From: CAIKMD01 sp963702925
GTDB taxonomy: Bacteria > Pseudomonadota > Alphaproteobacteria > ATCC43930 > CGMCC-115725
Assembly (NCBI GenBank): GCA_963702925.1
Contig: OY969771.1
Coordinates: 4,216,001-4,280,000, forward strand
Reading direction: 5' to 3'
DNA: 64,000 nucleotides
Position 1 is the first letter of the stretch, and each line of letters opens with the position of its first letter. The position numbers and the translations under genes are program-made. The notes under the pieces are model-generated. The model was not told where the DNA came from and did no database searches. It worked only from the letters and a program-made list of their open reading frames with translations. Shown here in pieces: positions 17,440 to 26,151 of the stretch.

Positions 17440-19644
17440 TCAGAGCAGTGCGATCCAGCGCGCGATGAAGCCGTAGCGCCACAAGGCAGCGACGATCGCG
17501 ACGAGCACGAGAAGCGTGAGATACCAACCCCAAGGCTGGCGCTTTTCGGCATAGGGATCGCTCAACGCGCGTTCGGCGCGCTCGGGCAGCTGCGCCAAGG
17601 CGGTCAGCGCGCGGCCGAAAGGCAGGTTGATCTTCAAACGCGTGTTCACCGCCCAGCCGCAGGCATCGAGGATCGGGCCGAGATTGCGGTTTTGCAGCTT
17701 CATCGCGGCGATGATGCAGGACGGGCCGGAAATGATCAGCACCAGCCCGACGATCGCGAGCGGCATCTGCCACCAGCTCAGCCCCAGAAATCCAGTGACG
17801 ATCGATGCGAGCGCCGTGCCGATGGCGCCGATGGCGAGGCCGATGGCGGCGAAGATGCCGGCAAAGCGCGCCGCGTCGAAAGCTTGTTGTTGCGTGGCGG
17901 CCGGGGCTGCCGGCGTTCCTGCGGCGGCCGGCGCAGCCGCAGGCGTTTGAGCCGTATCTGCGATGTGTGCGAAGGGTTGCGATATTTGCGTCTGCGAGGC
18001 CGCGGCGCGCGCTGCGGCGACTTTCTGGATTTGCGCGCTGATGAAGCGGGCCGCTTGGCGGTAAGGTAGCCAGAAGGCTTGGCGCAGGCTGATCGGATGC
18101 TCGATGATTTTGACGATGGTCGCGTCCCAATCCCGGCCCTTACGGTCGTAGAACACACCGTTGCGCCCGACCAGCAGGTTCTCGGCGTCGCCGGCGGTCA
18201 AGGCCGCGGCAATAGTCATGACTTCCTTGCCTTCGGCACGGCTGCAGCGGCAATAGGCGAGATAGATCCGGCTCAAGGTCGCGAGCTGCGCATGAGCGTT
18301 CTCGTCCTCAACCCGGACGCACAAATCGCAGCTGCGCGCATCGAGATAAAGCGTGCCGGCTTGAAACACCGCCTTGCCCGCGCGTGTGTAGAAATCCTTG
18401 AACGCCACGAAATTGTTGAGCAGCGGAATGAGATCGCGCTTCATCCGCACCAGCTTCTCGACATCGGAGATCGCATTCATCTGCGGCTCGAGCGCCTTGT
18501 CGCGGGCGATCAGCCCGTCGACGGTTGTCTTGATCTTGGGATCGAGCAGTTCCTTAAGCCGGGCAATGCCGAGCTTTTCGACCGCGATGATGGGCTTGCG
18601 CGTCGTCCAGGCGGCATAATCCGCGAAACAGGCCTTGATCTTTTCCCAATCGGCTTCGGCGAGGCTGTCGCGCGGCCCGATCAGCGGCGCCACGATCTCG
18701 TCGCGGAGGCGTGCGATCCGCGGCGCCCAGGCGGGATTGATGCCCGAGCTCAGCGAGAGCGGCTTGCCGGCCTCGATATGGGCGAGCGGTAAGGCGGTAA
18801 TCGCTGCGCTCTCGTTTTCGAGGTCGCTGGCGGCGAGGGCTTCGTAGCTGGAGACGGGCGGGTTGAGCGCGTCAGCCGCGCGCGGGTCGAATTCGGCCAG
18901 CCGCGTGCGCGCGAAGAAATCGTCGAGCTTGGCGCGGAACTCGGCCAGGAGCAGCGCTGCCTTCTCGGTCGCGTCGTTCAGCAGGAGCAAGGTGCCTTGC
19001 GGCGCGTCGGCTTCCGCGCGCCAGGCGGCGAAGGCGGCGGCTTCGGCAAAGAAGCGGTCGGCGATCGCTTGCGATATGCCGGGCTTATGGCTGCGGTCGA
19101 GCTCCGAGCCAAGACAGTCGATGATGTCGGAAATGACCGACTGAGTGGCGGCATCGGCGCCCGCCGCGGCCGTGATAATGCCGTCGCCGTTGAAGGGCGT
19201 GCCGTCATAGATGCGCTCGATGTCGAGCGTGTCCTGCAACGAGATCGCATTGGTGCCGTTCTTGCCGAGCATATCGAGAATGGTCTCGGCCGAGGCACGG
19301 ACTTCCTTGCCGTGTGCCGTGGTGTCGTCGATCGCGGCAAGCGGCAGATTTTCGCCGCCGCGTTCCAGCTCGTGAAGGTCCTTGAGCAAGGACCGTGTCC
19401 AGCTCACCGCCGCGAGAATCTCGGGCGCGCGGATGCGACCGTCATGGTCGGAATCGATGATGTCGAGGGTGCGTTCGTCGAATTCGATCCCGCGCGTCGG
19501 GCAGGCGAGCGCCACCCATAATTTCTGGTCGAGCGTATCGAGCTCGGCCACGTCCTCGCCGCTGTCGATGCGGACTTGATCAAAGCCTCCGGCGCGGAAA
19601 AACCGCCAGATATGGTGGTTCCTCTGCTTAGGACGTTCCGCCAC
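17440..19644 (-). CDS. EF-hand protein with C-terminal membrane segments
   Basis: A large protein of about 734 residues that I cannot name. Near the N-terminus a full EF-hand loop, DSDHDGRIRAPEIL, suggests calcium binding; a second loop-like stretch NGDGIITAAAGAD follows about 100 residues later. The middle is mainly helical. The C-terminus holds an Ala/Pro-rich linker and three hydrophobic segments (FAGIFAAIGLAIGAIGTAL, MPLAIVGLVLIISGPSCI, YLTLLVLVAIVAALW), so most of the protein is probably anchored at the inner membrane. GTG 19644 has GGGAGA upstream; ATG 19683 is the alternative start. Function unknown; calcium-dependent envelope role is only a guess. Confidence 0.75.
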   Translation of the reverse strand: MAERPKQRNHHIWRFFRAGGFDQVRIDSGEDVAELDTLDQKLWVALACPTRGIEFDERTLDIIDSDHDGRIRAPEILAAVSWTRSLLKDLHELERGGENLPLAAIDDTTAHGKEVRASAETILDMLGKNGTNAISLQDTLDIERIYDGTPFNGDGIITAAAGADAATQSVISDIIDCLGSELDRSHKPGISQAIADRFFAEAAAFAAWRAEADAPQGTLLLLNDATEKAALLLAEFRAKLDDFFARTRLAEFDPRAADALNPPVSSYEALAASDLENESAAITALPLAHIEAGKPLSLSSGINPAWAPRIARLRDEIVAPLIGPRDSLAEADWEKIKACFADYAAWTTRKPIIAVEKLGIARLKELLDPKIKTTVDGLIARDKALEPQMNAISDVEKLVRMKRDLIPLLNNFVAFKDFYTRAGKAVFQAGTLYLDARSCDLCVRVEDENAHAQLATLSRIYLAYCRCSRAEGKEVMTIAAALTAGDAENLLVGRNGVFYDRKGRDWDATIVKIIEHPISLRQAFWLPYRQAARFISAQIQKVAAARAAASQTQISQPFAHIADTAQTPAAAPAAAGTPAAPAATQQQAFDAARFAGIFAAIGLAIGAIGTALASIVTGFLGLSWWQMPLAIVGLVLIISGPSCIIAAMKLQNRNLGPILDACGWAVNTRLKINLPFGRALTALAQLPERAERALSDPYAEKRQPWGWYLTLLVLVAIVAALWRYGFIARWIALL

Positions 19645-19825
19645 GCCTCGTCTCCCGTTTCTTGATGCCTTCCCTACCAGCATGCGTTGCGCCGCGATAG
19701 GTGGCAAGGCGGATCGCGGGCGCCGCGTCGCGCTTGGCAAGCGGACAGGGCTTGTGCCACCATCCCGGCTCACGCGTCGCGCCCGGAAAAAAAGGCGCGT
19801 CGACGATACATGAAGGGGGAGGAAG

Positions 19826-20887
19826 ATGGGCGTAGTGGCGGGCGGCGTATGGCCGCGTCTTGGCGCGTTGGCGCTGGCATTTCTGTGCGGCGCGTCGGTG
19901 GCGCATGCCGAGAGCATGGATCAGCTTTACGAGCGAGCGAAGCTGGAGCAATCGCTGGTGTTCTACAGCGGCGGCCCAGTCGAGCCCTATGAGCGCTGGG
20001 CCAAGGAGTTCATGGCGCAGTTTCCGGGCGTGACGGTGTCGGTCACCGGCGGCTTCAGCAACGTGCTCGACGACAAGATCAACCAACAGCTCAAGGCCAA
20101 GAAGCTTGAGGTTGACATGGCCTTCTTGCAAACGGTGCAGGATTTCGTCGCCTGGAAGAAACAAGGCGCGCTGCTGGGTTTCAAGCCTGAAGGCTATGAC
20201 AAGATCGATTTCCGGTTTCGCGACAAGGACGGCGCCTTCACTGTCGCCAGCGTGGTGCTGCTCTCCTACGCCTACAACACCAAACTGGTGGCGCCCGGCG
20301 ACGTGCCGAAATCCGCGCTCGATTTCCTGAAGCCGCAGTTCCGGGGCAAGCTCGTCACCGCCTATCCCGCCGATGACGATGCGACGCTTTTCGTCTTCGA
20401 CAACATCGTCAAGAAATATGGCTGGGGCTACATGGATAAATACATGGCGAACCAGCCGAGTTTCATCCAAGGCCATCTCGGCGTACTCAAAAGCGTGGCG
20501 GCGGGCCAGAGCACGGTGACCTTCGATTCAACCAGCTCGACCACCGGTGCCTTGAAGAAGGCGGGAGAGCCGATCGACTTTGCCTTTCCGGCGGCGGATG
20601 TCATGCCGGTGTTCTTTGTAACCGCCGGAATCTTCAAGGGCGCGCCGCACCCCAACGCCGCGAAGCTGTTCCTGACTTGGTACATGGCCAAGGAGCAGCA
20701 AAGCCGCCTCGGCACTTTCTCGGCGCGCACCGACGTACCGCCGCCCGCGGGGCTGAAGCCGCTTTCGCGCTACCGGATTGCGACCGGCTACAAGGAATTC
20801 GTCACCGACGAAAAGCGGCTCGTGGCGTTGCGCAAACGCTTCGAAGCCTATACCGGACCCGTGGTGAATCAGGGCGGGGTGCGCTGA
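19826..20887 (+). CDS. periplasmic solute-binding protein (Fbp/family 1-like)
   Basis: A 353-residue extracellular solute-binding protein. Residues 1-29 form a signal peptide (LGALALAFLCGASVAHA). The mature protein starts with LYERAKLEQSLVFYSGGPVEPYERWAKEFMAQFPGV, the layout of Fe(III)/thiamine/polyamine-type binding proteins, and continues with VDMAFLQTVQDF and STVTFDSTSSTTGALKK. GGGGGAGGAAG precedes the ATG. No permease or ATPase lies beside it, so it is an orphan binding protein. The ligAB pair follows after 73 bases; binding of an aromatic acid or of iron for the dioxygenase are both possible. Confidence 0.85.
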   Translation: MGVVAGGVWPRLGALALAFLCGASVAHAESMDQLYERAKLEQSLVFYSGGPVEPYERWAKEFMAQFPGVTVSVTGGFSNVLDDKINQQLKAKKLEVDMAFLQTVQDFVAWKKQGALLGFKPEGYDKIDFRFRDKDGAFTVASVVLLSYAYNTKLVAPGDVPKSALDFLKPQFRGKLVTAYPADDDATLFVFDNIVKKYGWGYMDKYMANQPSFIQGHLGVLKSVAAGQSTVTFDSTSSTTGALKKAGEPIDFAFPAADVMPVFFVTAGIFKGAPHPNAAKLFLTWYMAKEQQSRLGTFSARTDVPPPAGLKPLSRYRIATGYKEFVTDEKRLVALRKRFEAYTGPVVNQGGVR

Positions 20888-20913
20888 TAGCCAGGCCCCT
20901 TCCGCGGGCCGGC

Positions 20914-20927
20914 TTGATCTAGATCAA
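20914..20927. promoter_or_regulatory. perfect FNR/FixK-type palindrome upstream of ligA
   Basis: TTGATCTAGATCAA matches the TTGAT-N4-ATCAA consensus of the FNR/FixK/Crp family exactly. Its right edge is 33 bases before the ligA ATG. It is also flanked by GGCCGGC (20907-20913) and GCCGGCC (20931-20937), so the RNA of the upstream gene could fold into a long hairpin over the site. Position close to the start would suit repression, or activation from a class II site; which holds is unknown. Confidence 0.6.
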
Positions 20928-20960
20928 AGAGCCGGCCGGATGCGCCGATAATCTCTTCCC

Positions 20961-21311
20961 ATGGGCGCCGAAATGCATGACGATTTACCAGGCACGCCGA
21001 TCTTTGATGGCGAGCGGGCGAAGAAGGGCTATGCCCTCAACAAGATGTGCTATTCGTTCAACAGCGCCGAAAACCGCGCCGCTTTTCTGCGCGACGAAGA
21101 CGCTTACTGCGCCCAATTCGGGCTCACCCCGGAGCAGCGCGAGGCGGTGCGGCACCGCAACGTGCTCGAAATGATCGCGGCGGGGGGCAACATCTATTAT
21201 CTCGCGAAGCTGGCCGGGATTTTCGGGCTGGGCGTGCAGGATATCGGTGCGCAACAGACCGGCATGAGCGTTGAGGCCTTCAGGGCAAAGCTCGCCGCGG
21301 CGGGAAGGTAG
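20961..21311 (+). CDS. ligA: extradiol dioxygenase small (alpha) subunit, LigA type
   Basis: A 116-residue alpha subunit of a class III (LigAB-type) extradiol dioxygenase. Family marks: FDGERAKKGYALNKMCYSF, NRAAFLRDEDAY, then FGLTPEQREAVRHRNVLEMIAAGGNIYYLAKLAG. The alpha chain closes the lid over the beta-subunit iron site. The beta gene starts four bases after this stop. An FNR/FixK-like palindrome sits just upstream. ATG 20961 and ATG 20973 are both possible starts. Confidence 0.9.
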   Translation: MGAEMHDDLPGTPIFDGERAKKGYALNKMCYSFNSAENRAAFLRDEDAYCAQFGLTPEQREAVRHRNVLEMIAAGGNIYYLAKLAGIFGLGVQDIGAQQTGMSVEAFRAKLAAAGR

Positions 21312-21314
21312 GCG

Positions 21315-22190
21315 ATGGCGCGCATCCTCGGTTCGGTTTCGACCTCGCACATCCCCTCGATCGGCAACGCCATCGCCAAAGGGCTGCAGCGCGATCCTTA
21401 TTGGAAGCCATTCTTCGACGGTTTTGGCCGCATCCACGAATGGCTGGCGCAGCAACGCCCCGACGTGGTGGTGGTGATCTACAATGATCACGGCCTGAAC
21501 TTCTTTCTCGACAAGCTGCCGACCTTCGCGGTCGGCGCCGCGCCGCAATACCGCCATGCGGACGAAGGCTGGGGACTGCCAGTGTCGCGGCCGTTTCAAG
21601 GCGATGTCGATCTTTCCTGGCATCTGATCAATTCGCTCGTCGCCGACGAGTTCGACATCGTGACCTGCCAGGAGATGCTGGTGGATCACGCCTTCACCGT
21701 GCCGATGTCGCTGCTCTGGCCGGGCGGTGGCGATTGGCCGGTGCGGACCATCCCGATCGAGATCAACACGGTGCAGCATCCTTTGCCGTCGCCCGCACGC
21801 TGCTACAAATTCGGCCAGGCGATCGGCCGGGCTATCGAATCCTATGGCCAGGATTTGAACGTGCTGATCCTCGGCACGGGCGGGCTGTCGCATCAGCTCG
21901 ACGGCACGCGAGCCGGCTTCATCAACAAGAAATTCGACCTGGCCTGTCTCGATCAGCTCGTCCGCGACCCCGAGGCGCTGACCCGCTACTCGGTTCACGA
22001 CCTCGTCGAACTGGCGGGATCGCAAGGCGTCGAGCTGCTCAACTGGCTGGCGATGCGCGGCGCGCTGCCGGGCTCGGTATCCCAGATCCACCGCAACTAT
22101 CACATTCCGATCTCCAACACGGCGACCGGCGTGATGGCGCTGGAGAATCGGCCGCATCCAACCTTGCTGGATTACCGCAAGGCCGGCTGA
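21315..22190 (+). CDS. ligB: extradiol dioxygenase catalytic (beta) subunit, LigB type
   Basis: A 291-residue catalytic subunit that opens a catecholic ring next to the hydroxyls using Fe(II) and O2. Iron ligands and acid/base residues are in STSHIPSIGNA (His near residue 12), VVVIYNDHGLNFF (His near 59) and the late ILGTGGLSHQLDG block. Homologues act on protocatechuate (4,5-cleavage) or gallate. No lactonase, hydratase or aldolase of the 4,5-cleavage path lies nearby, so the exact substrate is open. It forms an operon with ligA, probably oxygen-regulated through the upstream palindrome. Confidence 0.88.
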   Translation: MARILGSVSTSHIPSIGNAIAKGLQRDPYWKPFFDGFGRIHEWLAQQRPDVVVVIYNDHGLNFFLDKLPTFAVGAAPQYRHADEGWGLPVSRPFQGDVDLSWHLINSLVADEFDIVTCQEMLVDHAFTVPMSLLWPGGGDWPVRTIPIEINTVQHPLPSPARCYKFGQAIGRAIESYGQDLNVLILGTGGLSHQLDGTRAGFINKKFDLACLDQLVRDPEALTRYSVHDLVELAGSQGVELLNWLAMRGALPGSVSQIHRNYHIPISNTATGVMALENRPHPTLLDYRKAG

Positions 22191-22244
22191 AGGCCCCGGC
22201 GCCAGCGCCCCGTTTCTCGGGCCTTTCCGTTTCCGGCCAATGGC

Positions 22245-22272
22245 TTGACAAGGCCCGGCATCCCCCTATAGT
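22245..22272 (+). promoter_or_regulatory. sigma-70-type promoter for rpsD
   Basis: TTGACA (22245-22250), 16-base spacer, TATAGT (22267-22272), about 100 bases before the rpsD ATG. Both boxes are close to consensus, suiting a strongly expressed ribosomal gene. Confidence 0.7.
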
Positions 22273-22372
22273 GCGCGGCTTCATTCCCAAGAATGTGGGC
22301 GCTTGGCGTCCCGCCCCCGCGCAGGCGGAGGGACTATTGGGACAACAACAACCAAACGGGTCTTAAACCACG

Positions 22373-22990
22373 ATGAGCAGCAAACGCGTAGGCTCGAAGT
22401 ACAAGATCAACCGGCGCCTAGGGGTCAATCTCTGGGGCCGGGCGAAATCCCCGCTCAACCGCCGCGACTACGGTCCCGGCCAGCATGGGCAACGGCGCAA
22501 GAAACCGTCGGATTTCGGCACCCAGCTGATGGCCAAGCAAAAGTTGAAGGGCTATTACGGCAATATCGGCGAGCGCCAGTTCCGGCGTATTTTCGCCGAG
22601 GCGCACCGCCGCAAAGGCGACACCGCCGAGAATCTGGTGGCGTTGTTGGAGCGCCGCCTTGACGCCGTGATCTATCGCATGAAATTCGCGCTGACTCCGT
22701 TCGCGGCGCGCCAGTTCATCAATCACGGCCATATTCTCGTCAACAACAAGCGGGTCAACATCGCGTCCTATCTGGTGAAGGATAACGACACCATCGAGAT
22801 ACGCGATCGCGCCAAGCAGATGGCGGTCATCATCGAGGCGACCGCCTCGACTGAGCGCGACGTGCCGGATTATATCGAGGTCGATCACGCCAAGTTCAAA
22901 GGCCGCTTTCTGCGCGCGCCGAAGCTGGCGGATGTGCCTTATCCGGTGACGATGGAACCCAATCTCGTCGTCGAGTTCTATTCGCGCTGA
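22373..22990 (+). CDS. rpsD: 30S ribosomal protein S4
   Basis: A 205-residue primary rRNA-binding protein of the small subunit. Marks: N-terminal MSSKRVGSKYKINRRLGVNLWG, PLNRRDYGPGQHGQRRKKPSDFG, and the S4 RNA-binding fold around RRLDAVIYRMKFALTPFAARQFINHGHILVNNKRVNI. The Cys zinc ligands found in some S4 proteins are absent, which is normal for many bacteria. It stands alone rather than in the alpha operon, as is common in Alphaproteobacteria. A near-consensus promoter lies upstream and a perfect hairpin after the stop. Confidence 0.97.
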   Translation: MSSKRVGSKYKINRRLGVNLWGRAKSPLNRRDYGPGQHGQRRKKPSDFGTQLMAKQKLKGYYGNIGERQFRRIFAEAHRRKGDTAENLVALLERRLDAVIYRMKFALTPFAARQFINHGHILVNNKRVNIASYLVKDNDTIEIRDRAKQMAVIIEATASTERDVPDYIEVDHAKFKGRFLRAPKLADVPYPVTMEPNLVVEFYSR

Positions 22991-23028
22991 ACCTTCTGCG
23001 CCGTTCTGTTGCCGCGATGCCGGCGCGT

Positions 23029-23052
23029 CGCGGGCTTGAGGCCAAGCCCGCG
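23029..23052. terminator. perfect 10-bp hairpin after rpsD
   Basis: CGCGGGCTTG and CAAGCCCGCG pair perfectly around AGGC, 39 bases after the rpsD stop and 24 bases before the next start. No T-run, but the position and strength support a terminator. Confidence 0.55.
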
Positions 23053-23076
23053 GCGCAGCGACGCGCGGGCTGACCC

Positions 23077-23649
23077 ATGCGCACGCTATATACCATCGCC
23101 GCCCATTGGTCTTGGGTCGTCGTGGTGCTGGTTTGGTTACCGGGCGCCTTTGCCGTCAAGCGCAACGCGAAGACGGCGCAGCCTGGCCGTCAAATTGCGA
23201 CCGGGCTCTTGGCCTTGATCGGCTTTGCGCTGCTGCTCGATCCGCGTCTGTTCCCGCCTTTCGATATAGGCGCGACGCCGCAGACGCCGTTCTTCGGCCC
23301 AATCGGGCTTGTGCTCGACGTCGTCGGCGTCGGTTTCGCGATCTGGGCGCGCGTCGTGCTTGGGCGCAACTGGTCGGGCGCGGTCGTCTCGCTGAAAGAG
23401 GGCCACGAGCTGGTGCAGAGCGGGCCCTATGCCGTGGTCAGGCACCCAATCTATGCCGGTTTCCTTCTCGCCGCGCTCGGCACGGCGCTCACCATGGGCA
23501 GGCTCGGCAGTTATCTTGGAGTCGCGGTGATCCTTGCCACGTTTCTCCTGCGCGTTGCCGCGGAAGAGGCGTTGATGCGTCAGCAATTCCCGTCGGCCCA
23601 CGAAGATTACTGCCGTCGCACCAGAAAACTTGTTCCGTTTCTCTGGTAA
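23077..23649 (+). CDS. isoprenylcysteine carboxyl methyltransferase-like membrane protein
   Basis: A 190-residue integral membrane protein of the ICMT/PEMT superfamily. It has about four hydrophobic segments (HWSWVVVVLVWLPGAFAV, GLLALIGFALLLD, FGPIGLVLDVVGVGFAIWA) and the conserved SAM site: LVQSGPYAVVRHPIYAGFLLAALGTAL, followed by RVAAEEALMRQQFP. RHPxY and the paired Glu residues are the family signature. Bacterial members methylate lipids or unknown small molecules; the substrate here is unknown. It begins with its own start after the rpsD hairpin. Confidence 0.82.
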   Translation: MRTLYTIAAHWSWVVVVLVWLPGAFAVKRNAKTAQPGRQIATGLLALIGFALLLDPRLFPPFDIGATPQTPFFGPIGLVLDVVGVGFAIWARVVLGRNWSGAVVSLKEGHELVQSGPYAVVRHPIYAGFLLAALGTALTMGRLGSYLGVAVILATFLLRVAAEEALMRQQFPSAHEDYCRRTRKLVPFLW

Positions 23650-23841
23650 GCGACCTCTGCCGAATCGGCGCCGGCTTCGACGACCGGGCGTGACGGGGAC
23701 GAATCTCGGCCATCCTAATGCGCAGCTTCGTCCATAAGCGGAGCCGTGTTCAGTGCCAGATCGGGGAAGCTGTCGCGGAATGCAATGAGTTGGCGGTCTG
23801 CGCATCAGATTTGCGCGGCTTTTGCTGGGCATCCTTATCGC

Positions 23842-24528
23842 CTAAAGCGTTATGCCGAAGGTTTCGTCGAGGCCGCGGCGCCCGGCAGACGTGATGCCAA
23901 GGGCGCGGCTATCGCGCGAGCGTATGAACCAGGACAGTGCAAAGCAGCGCGCAGCGAGCGCTGCCCCAACCGCGCCGCCAATATGCAGTCGGCGTTCAGT
24001 CCAATCGAGGCAAGGCCGGCAGAAGAGCCGCCGGCTGCGGCGTGCCGAGTCAAGTTCGACCCCGAAATCGCGAAAGAAGTCGGCGCCCTTTTCGGTCACT
24101 TCGCCCCCTTGCTCCGATAGCAAGAGGTGACCTCGCTGCCCGAGCGTGTCGGCGAGCGCGACGCCGAGTTTGCCGGCGAAATGATCGTAACAGGTACGGG
24201 CCGTCCGCATGGCTTCGTCATGCTTCGAAAGAGGCTGACGACGCTCCGGCCCTTCGGCTGCGACGGCCATGATGCCCTCAAGCATCTGCGCCACAAGCGG
24301 CGTGGCCAAGCGAAAATAGCGATTGCGGCCTTGCTTGAGCGCAGAGAGCAGCTTGGCTTCGGTGAGCTTGGTGAGGTGGCCGCTCGTCGTCTGCGGCGAA
24401 ACGCGCGCGAAATACGCCAATTCGCCGGCGGTCAGCGCCCGCCCATCCAGCAAGGCCGAAAGGATATTGGCGCGCGCCGGATCGCCGACCAGGGCGGCGA
24501 CCTGCGCCAGATCGAGACCATCGCTCAT
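23842..24528 (-). CDS. ArsR-family transcriptional regulator
   Basis: A 228-residue winged-helix regulator. The HTH is at residues 10-75 (LVGDPARANILSALLDG, LTAGELAYFARVSPQTTSGHLTKLTEAKLL, GRNRYFRL). The metal-binding CxC pair of classical ArsR is absent, so the inducer is probably not a metal. A 140-residue C-terminal extension (YDHFAGKLGVALADTLGQRGHL, FCRPCLDWTERRLHIGGAVGAAL) matches the longer ArsR subgroup. It is transcribed away from the MFS exporter gene starting 137 bases to the right, which it most likely controls. Confidence 0.88.
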   Translation of the reverse strand: MSDGLDLAQVAALVGDPARANILSALLDGRALTAGELAYFARVSPQTTSGHLTKLTEAKLLSALKQGRNRYFRLATPLVAQMLEGIMAVAAEGPERRQPLSKHDEAMRTARTCYDHFAGKLGVALADTLGQRGHLLLSEQGGEVTEKGADFFRDFGVELDSARRSRRLFCRPCLDWTERRLHIGGAVGAALAARCFALSWFIRSRDSRALGITSAGRRGLDETFGITL

Positions 24529-24664
24529 GCGCCTTAATGTAGGCCCCAGTCCAGTTCTGTGAATGGGGAACCTTTCGGCCGCCGCCGAAAGGTTTGGGGG
24601 CGAAATCGCGCCGGTCCTTTCTTAGCTTCATCAAATCGCTGCAATCCTTGCTGGACGGACCGAC

Positions 24665-26080
24665 ATGACCGTGAACAACGCCATTGCCTTGGCCGCGCAT
24701 CGCACCCGACATCGCGCGACGCTCTTCATCATGTGTCTCGGTGTGCTCGTCGCGCAAGTCGATACCTCCGTCGTCAATCTCGCGCTGAGCCCGATCGGTG
24801 AGGATCTGCGCGTTCCTCTGAGCGTTCTGCAATGGGTGGTCGATGCGTATAATCTCGTCTATGCGAGCTTGCTGCTGACCGCGGGAACGCTGGCCGATCT
24901 TTACGGACGGCGCCGCGTTTTTGCATCGGGGGTCGCGATCTTCACCTTTGGCTCGTTGATTTGTGGTTTAGCGCCGGACGAGACCATTCTCATCGCCGGG
25001 CGCGCCGTCACCGGTCTCGGTGCCGCGCTGTTGCTGCCGACCTCGCTTACGATTCTCGCTGTCACTTATGATGATGCAAGCGAGCGCGCCTACGCGATCG
25101 GCATTTGGGCCAGCTGCTATGGCGTCGCGCTTGCGATCGGGCCGAGCCTCGGCGGCGTGCTGGTCGAGGCGGCCGGTTGGCGCAGCGTCTTTTTGCTGAT
25201 TATGCCCGTGAGCGCACTGGCCTTGATCATGGCGTTCAAGGTGTTGCCGGAATCGCGCGATCCACAGGGGCGGCATCTCGATCTCCCGGGCCAAGCGCTC
25301 GCGATTTTGGCACTTGGCGCCTTGACGATCGCGGCGATCGAGGGCACGCAATGGAGCGCTCGGTCGGTCGCGCTCTGCGTCGGCGTCTCGCTTATTGCCA
25401 CCGCGCTTTTTGTCGCCGTCGAGGCCCGCAGCGACGGCGCGTTGCTGCCGGTCGCGATCCTGCGCCGCCGCGGCTTGTGCATAGCGGCAGCAGTAGCGGC
25501 GCTGATGACGTTCGGCATGTACGGCATGCTGTTCCTGGTGCCGCTTTATCTGCAACAGCAGCGCGGCGCATCGATTGTCGCTGCCGGCCTCGAATTGTTG
25601 CCGCTGTCGCTCGTCTACATCGTGGTATCGCAGCGCTCCGGTGCGCTGGCGACGCGTTTTGGTCCGCGCGGGGTGATGACCGCCGGAATGGGGTCGATGG
25701 GCGTCGGCCTCTTCTTGCTCAGCACGATCTCGACGGCAACGTGCCTTGTTGCGATCGAGCTCGATCTCGCGGTGCTGGGCATCGGCCTCGGTCTCAACAC
25801 CGGTCCGGTCAATTCGGTGGCGGTAGCGAGCGTTCCGGCGGCGCGCTCAGGCACGGCATCGGGGGTTCTCAACACCGCCCGCATGGTCGGCGCGACGCTT
25901 GGCGTCGCGATGCTCGGCGCCGCCTTTGCCGTCCATGCGGGGCAGGGATCTCCCCAAGCCTTTTTGACCGGGCTTCACACGGCGTTTCGTATCGGCGGTG
26001 CAGGCGAGATGGTGGGCGCGATCTTGGCGTTTTGCTTCGTCTGGCGCGATGCGCTCGTCAGGTCCAGCGCCGGGAACTGA
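24665..26080 (+). CDS. MFS transporter, DHA2-like drug exporter family
   Basis: A 471-residue membrane transporter with 12 to 14 hydrophobic segments. Motif A between helices 2 and 3 reads GTLADLYGRRRVFASG; motif D1-like LALSPIGEDLRVPLSVLQWVVDAYNLVYASLLL and the proline-rich helix 5 region are typical of proton-driven DHA2 exporters. It probably pumps a toxic organic compound out of the cell. Divergent from the ArsR-type gene, which is the likely local repressor. Substrate unknown. Confidence 0.88.
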   Translation: MTVNNAIALAAHRTRHRATLFIMCLGVLVAQVDTSVVNLALSPIGEDLRVPLSVLQWVVDAYNLVYASLLLTAGTLADLYGRRRVFASGVAIFTFGSLICGLAPDETILIAGRAVTGLGAALLLPTSLTILAVTYDDASERAYAIGIWASCYGVALAIGPSLGGVLVEAAGWRSVFLLIMPVSALALIMAFKVLPESRDPQGRHLDLPGQALAILALGALTIAAIEGTQWSARSVALCVGVSLIATALFVAVEARSDGALLPVAILRRRGLCIAAAVAALMTFGMYGMLFLVPLYLQQQRGASIVAAGLELLPLSLVYIVVSQRSGALATRFGPRGVMTAGMGSMGVGLFLLSTISTATCLVAIELDLAVLGIGLGLNTGPVNSVAVASVPAARSGTASGVLNTARMVGATLGVAMLGAAFAVHAGQGSPQAFLTGLHTAFRIGGAGEMVGAILAFCFVWRDALVRSSAGN

Positions 26081-26151
26081 GCCGCGGGCGCCGCGCTTGC
26101 GACGGGAATCCCTGCTATTGTCGCAGCAGGGAAACCAACGCCGGAGCCGCC

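Noticed and set aside
23700..23790. Minus-strand stretch reading QLIAFRDSFPDLALNTAPLMDEAAH then stop
   Set aside because: Looks like the end of a protein but is preceded by an in-frame stop within 30 codons and has no start. Could be a gene remnant; too short to support.
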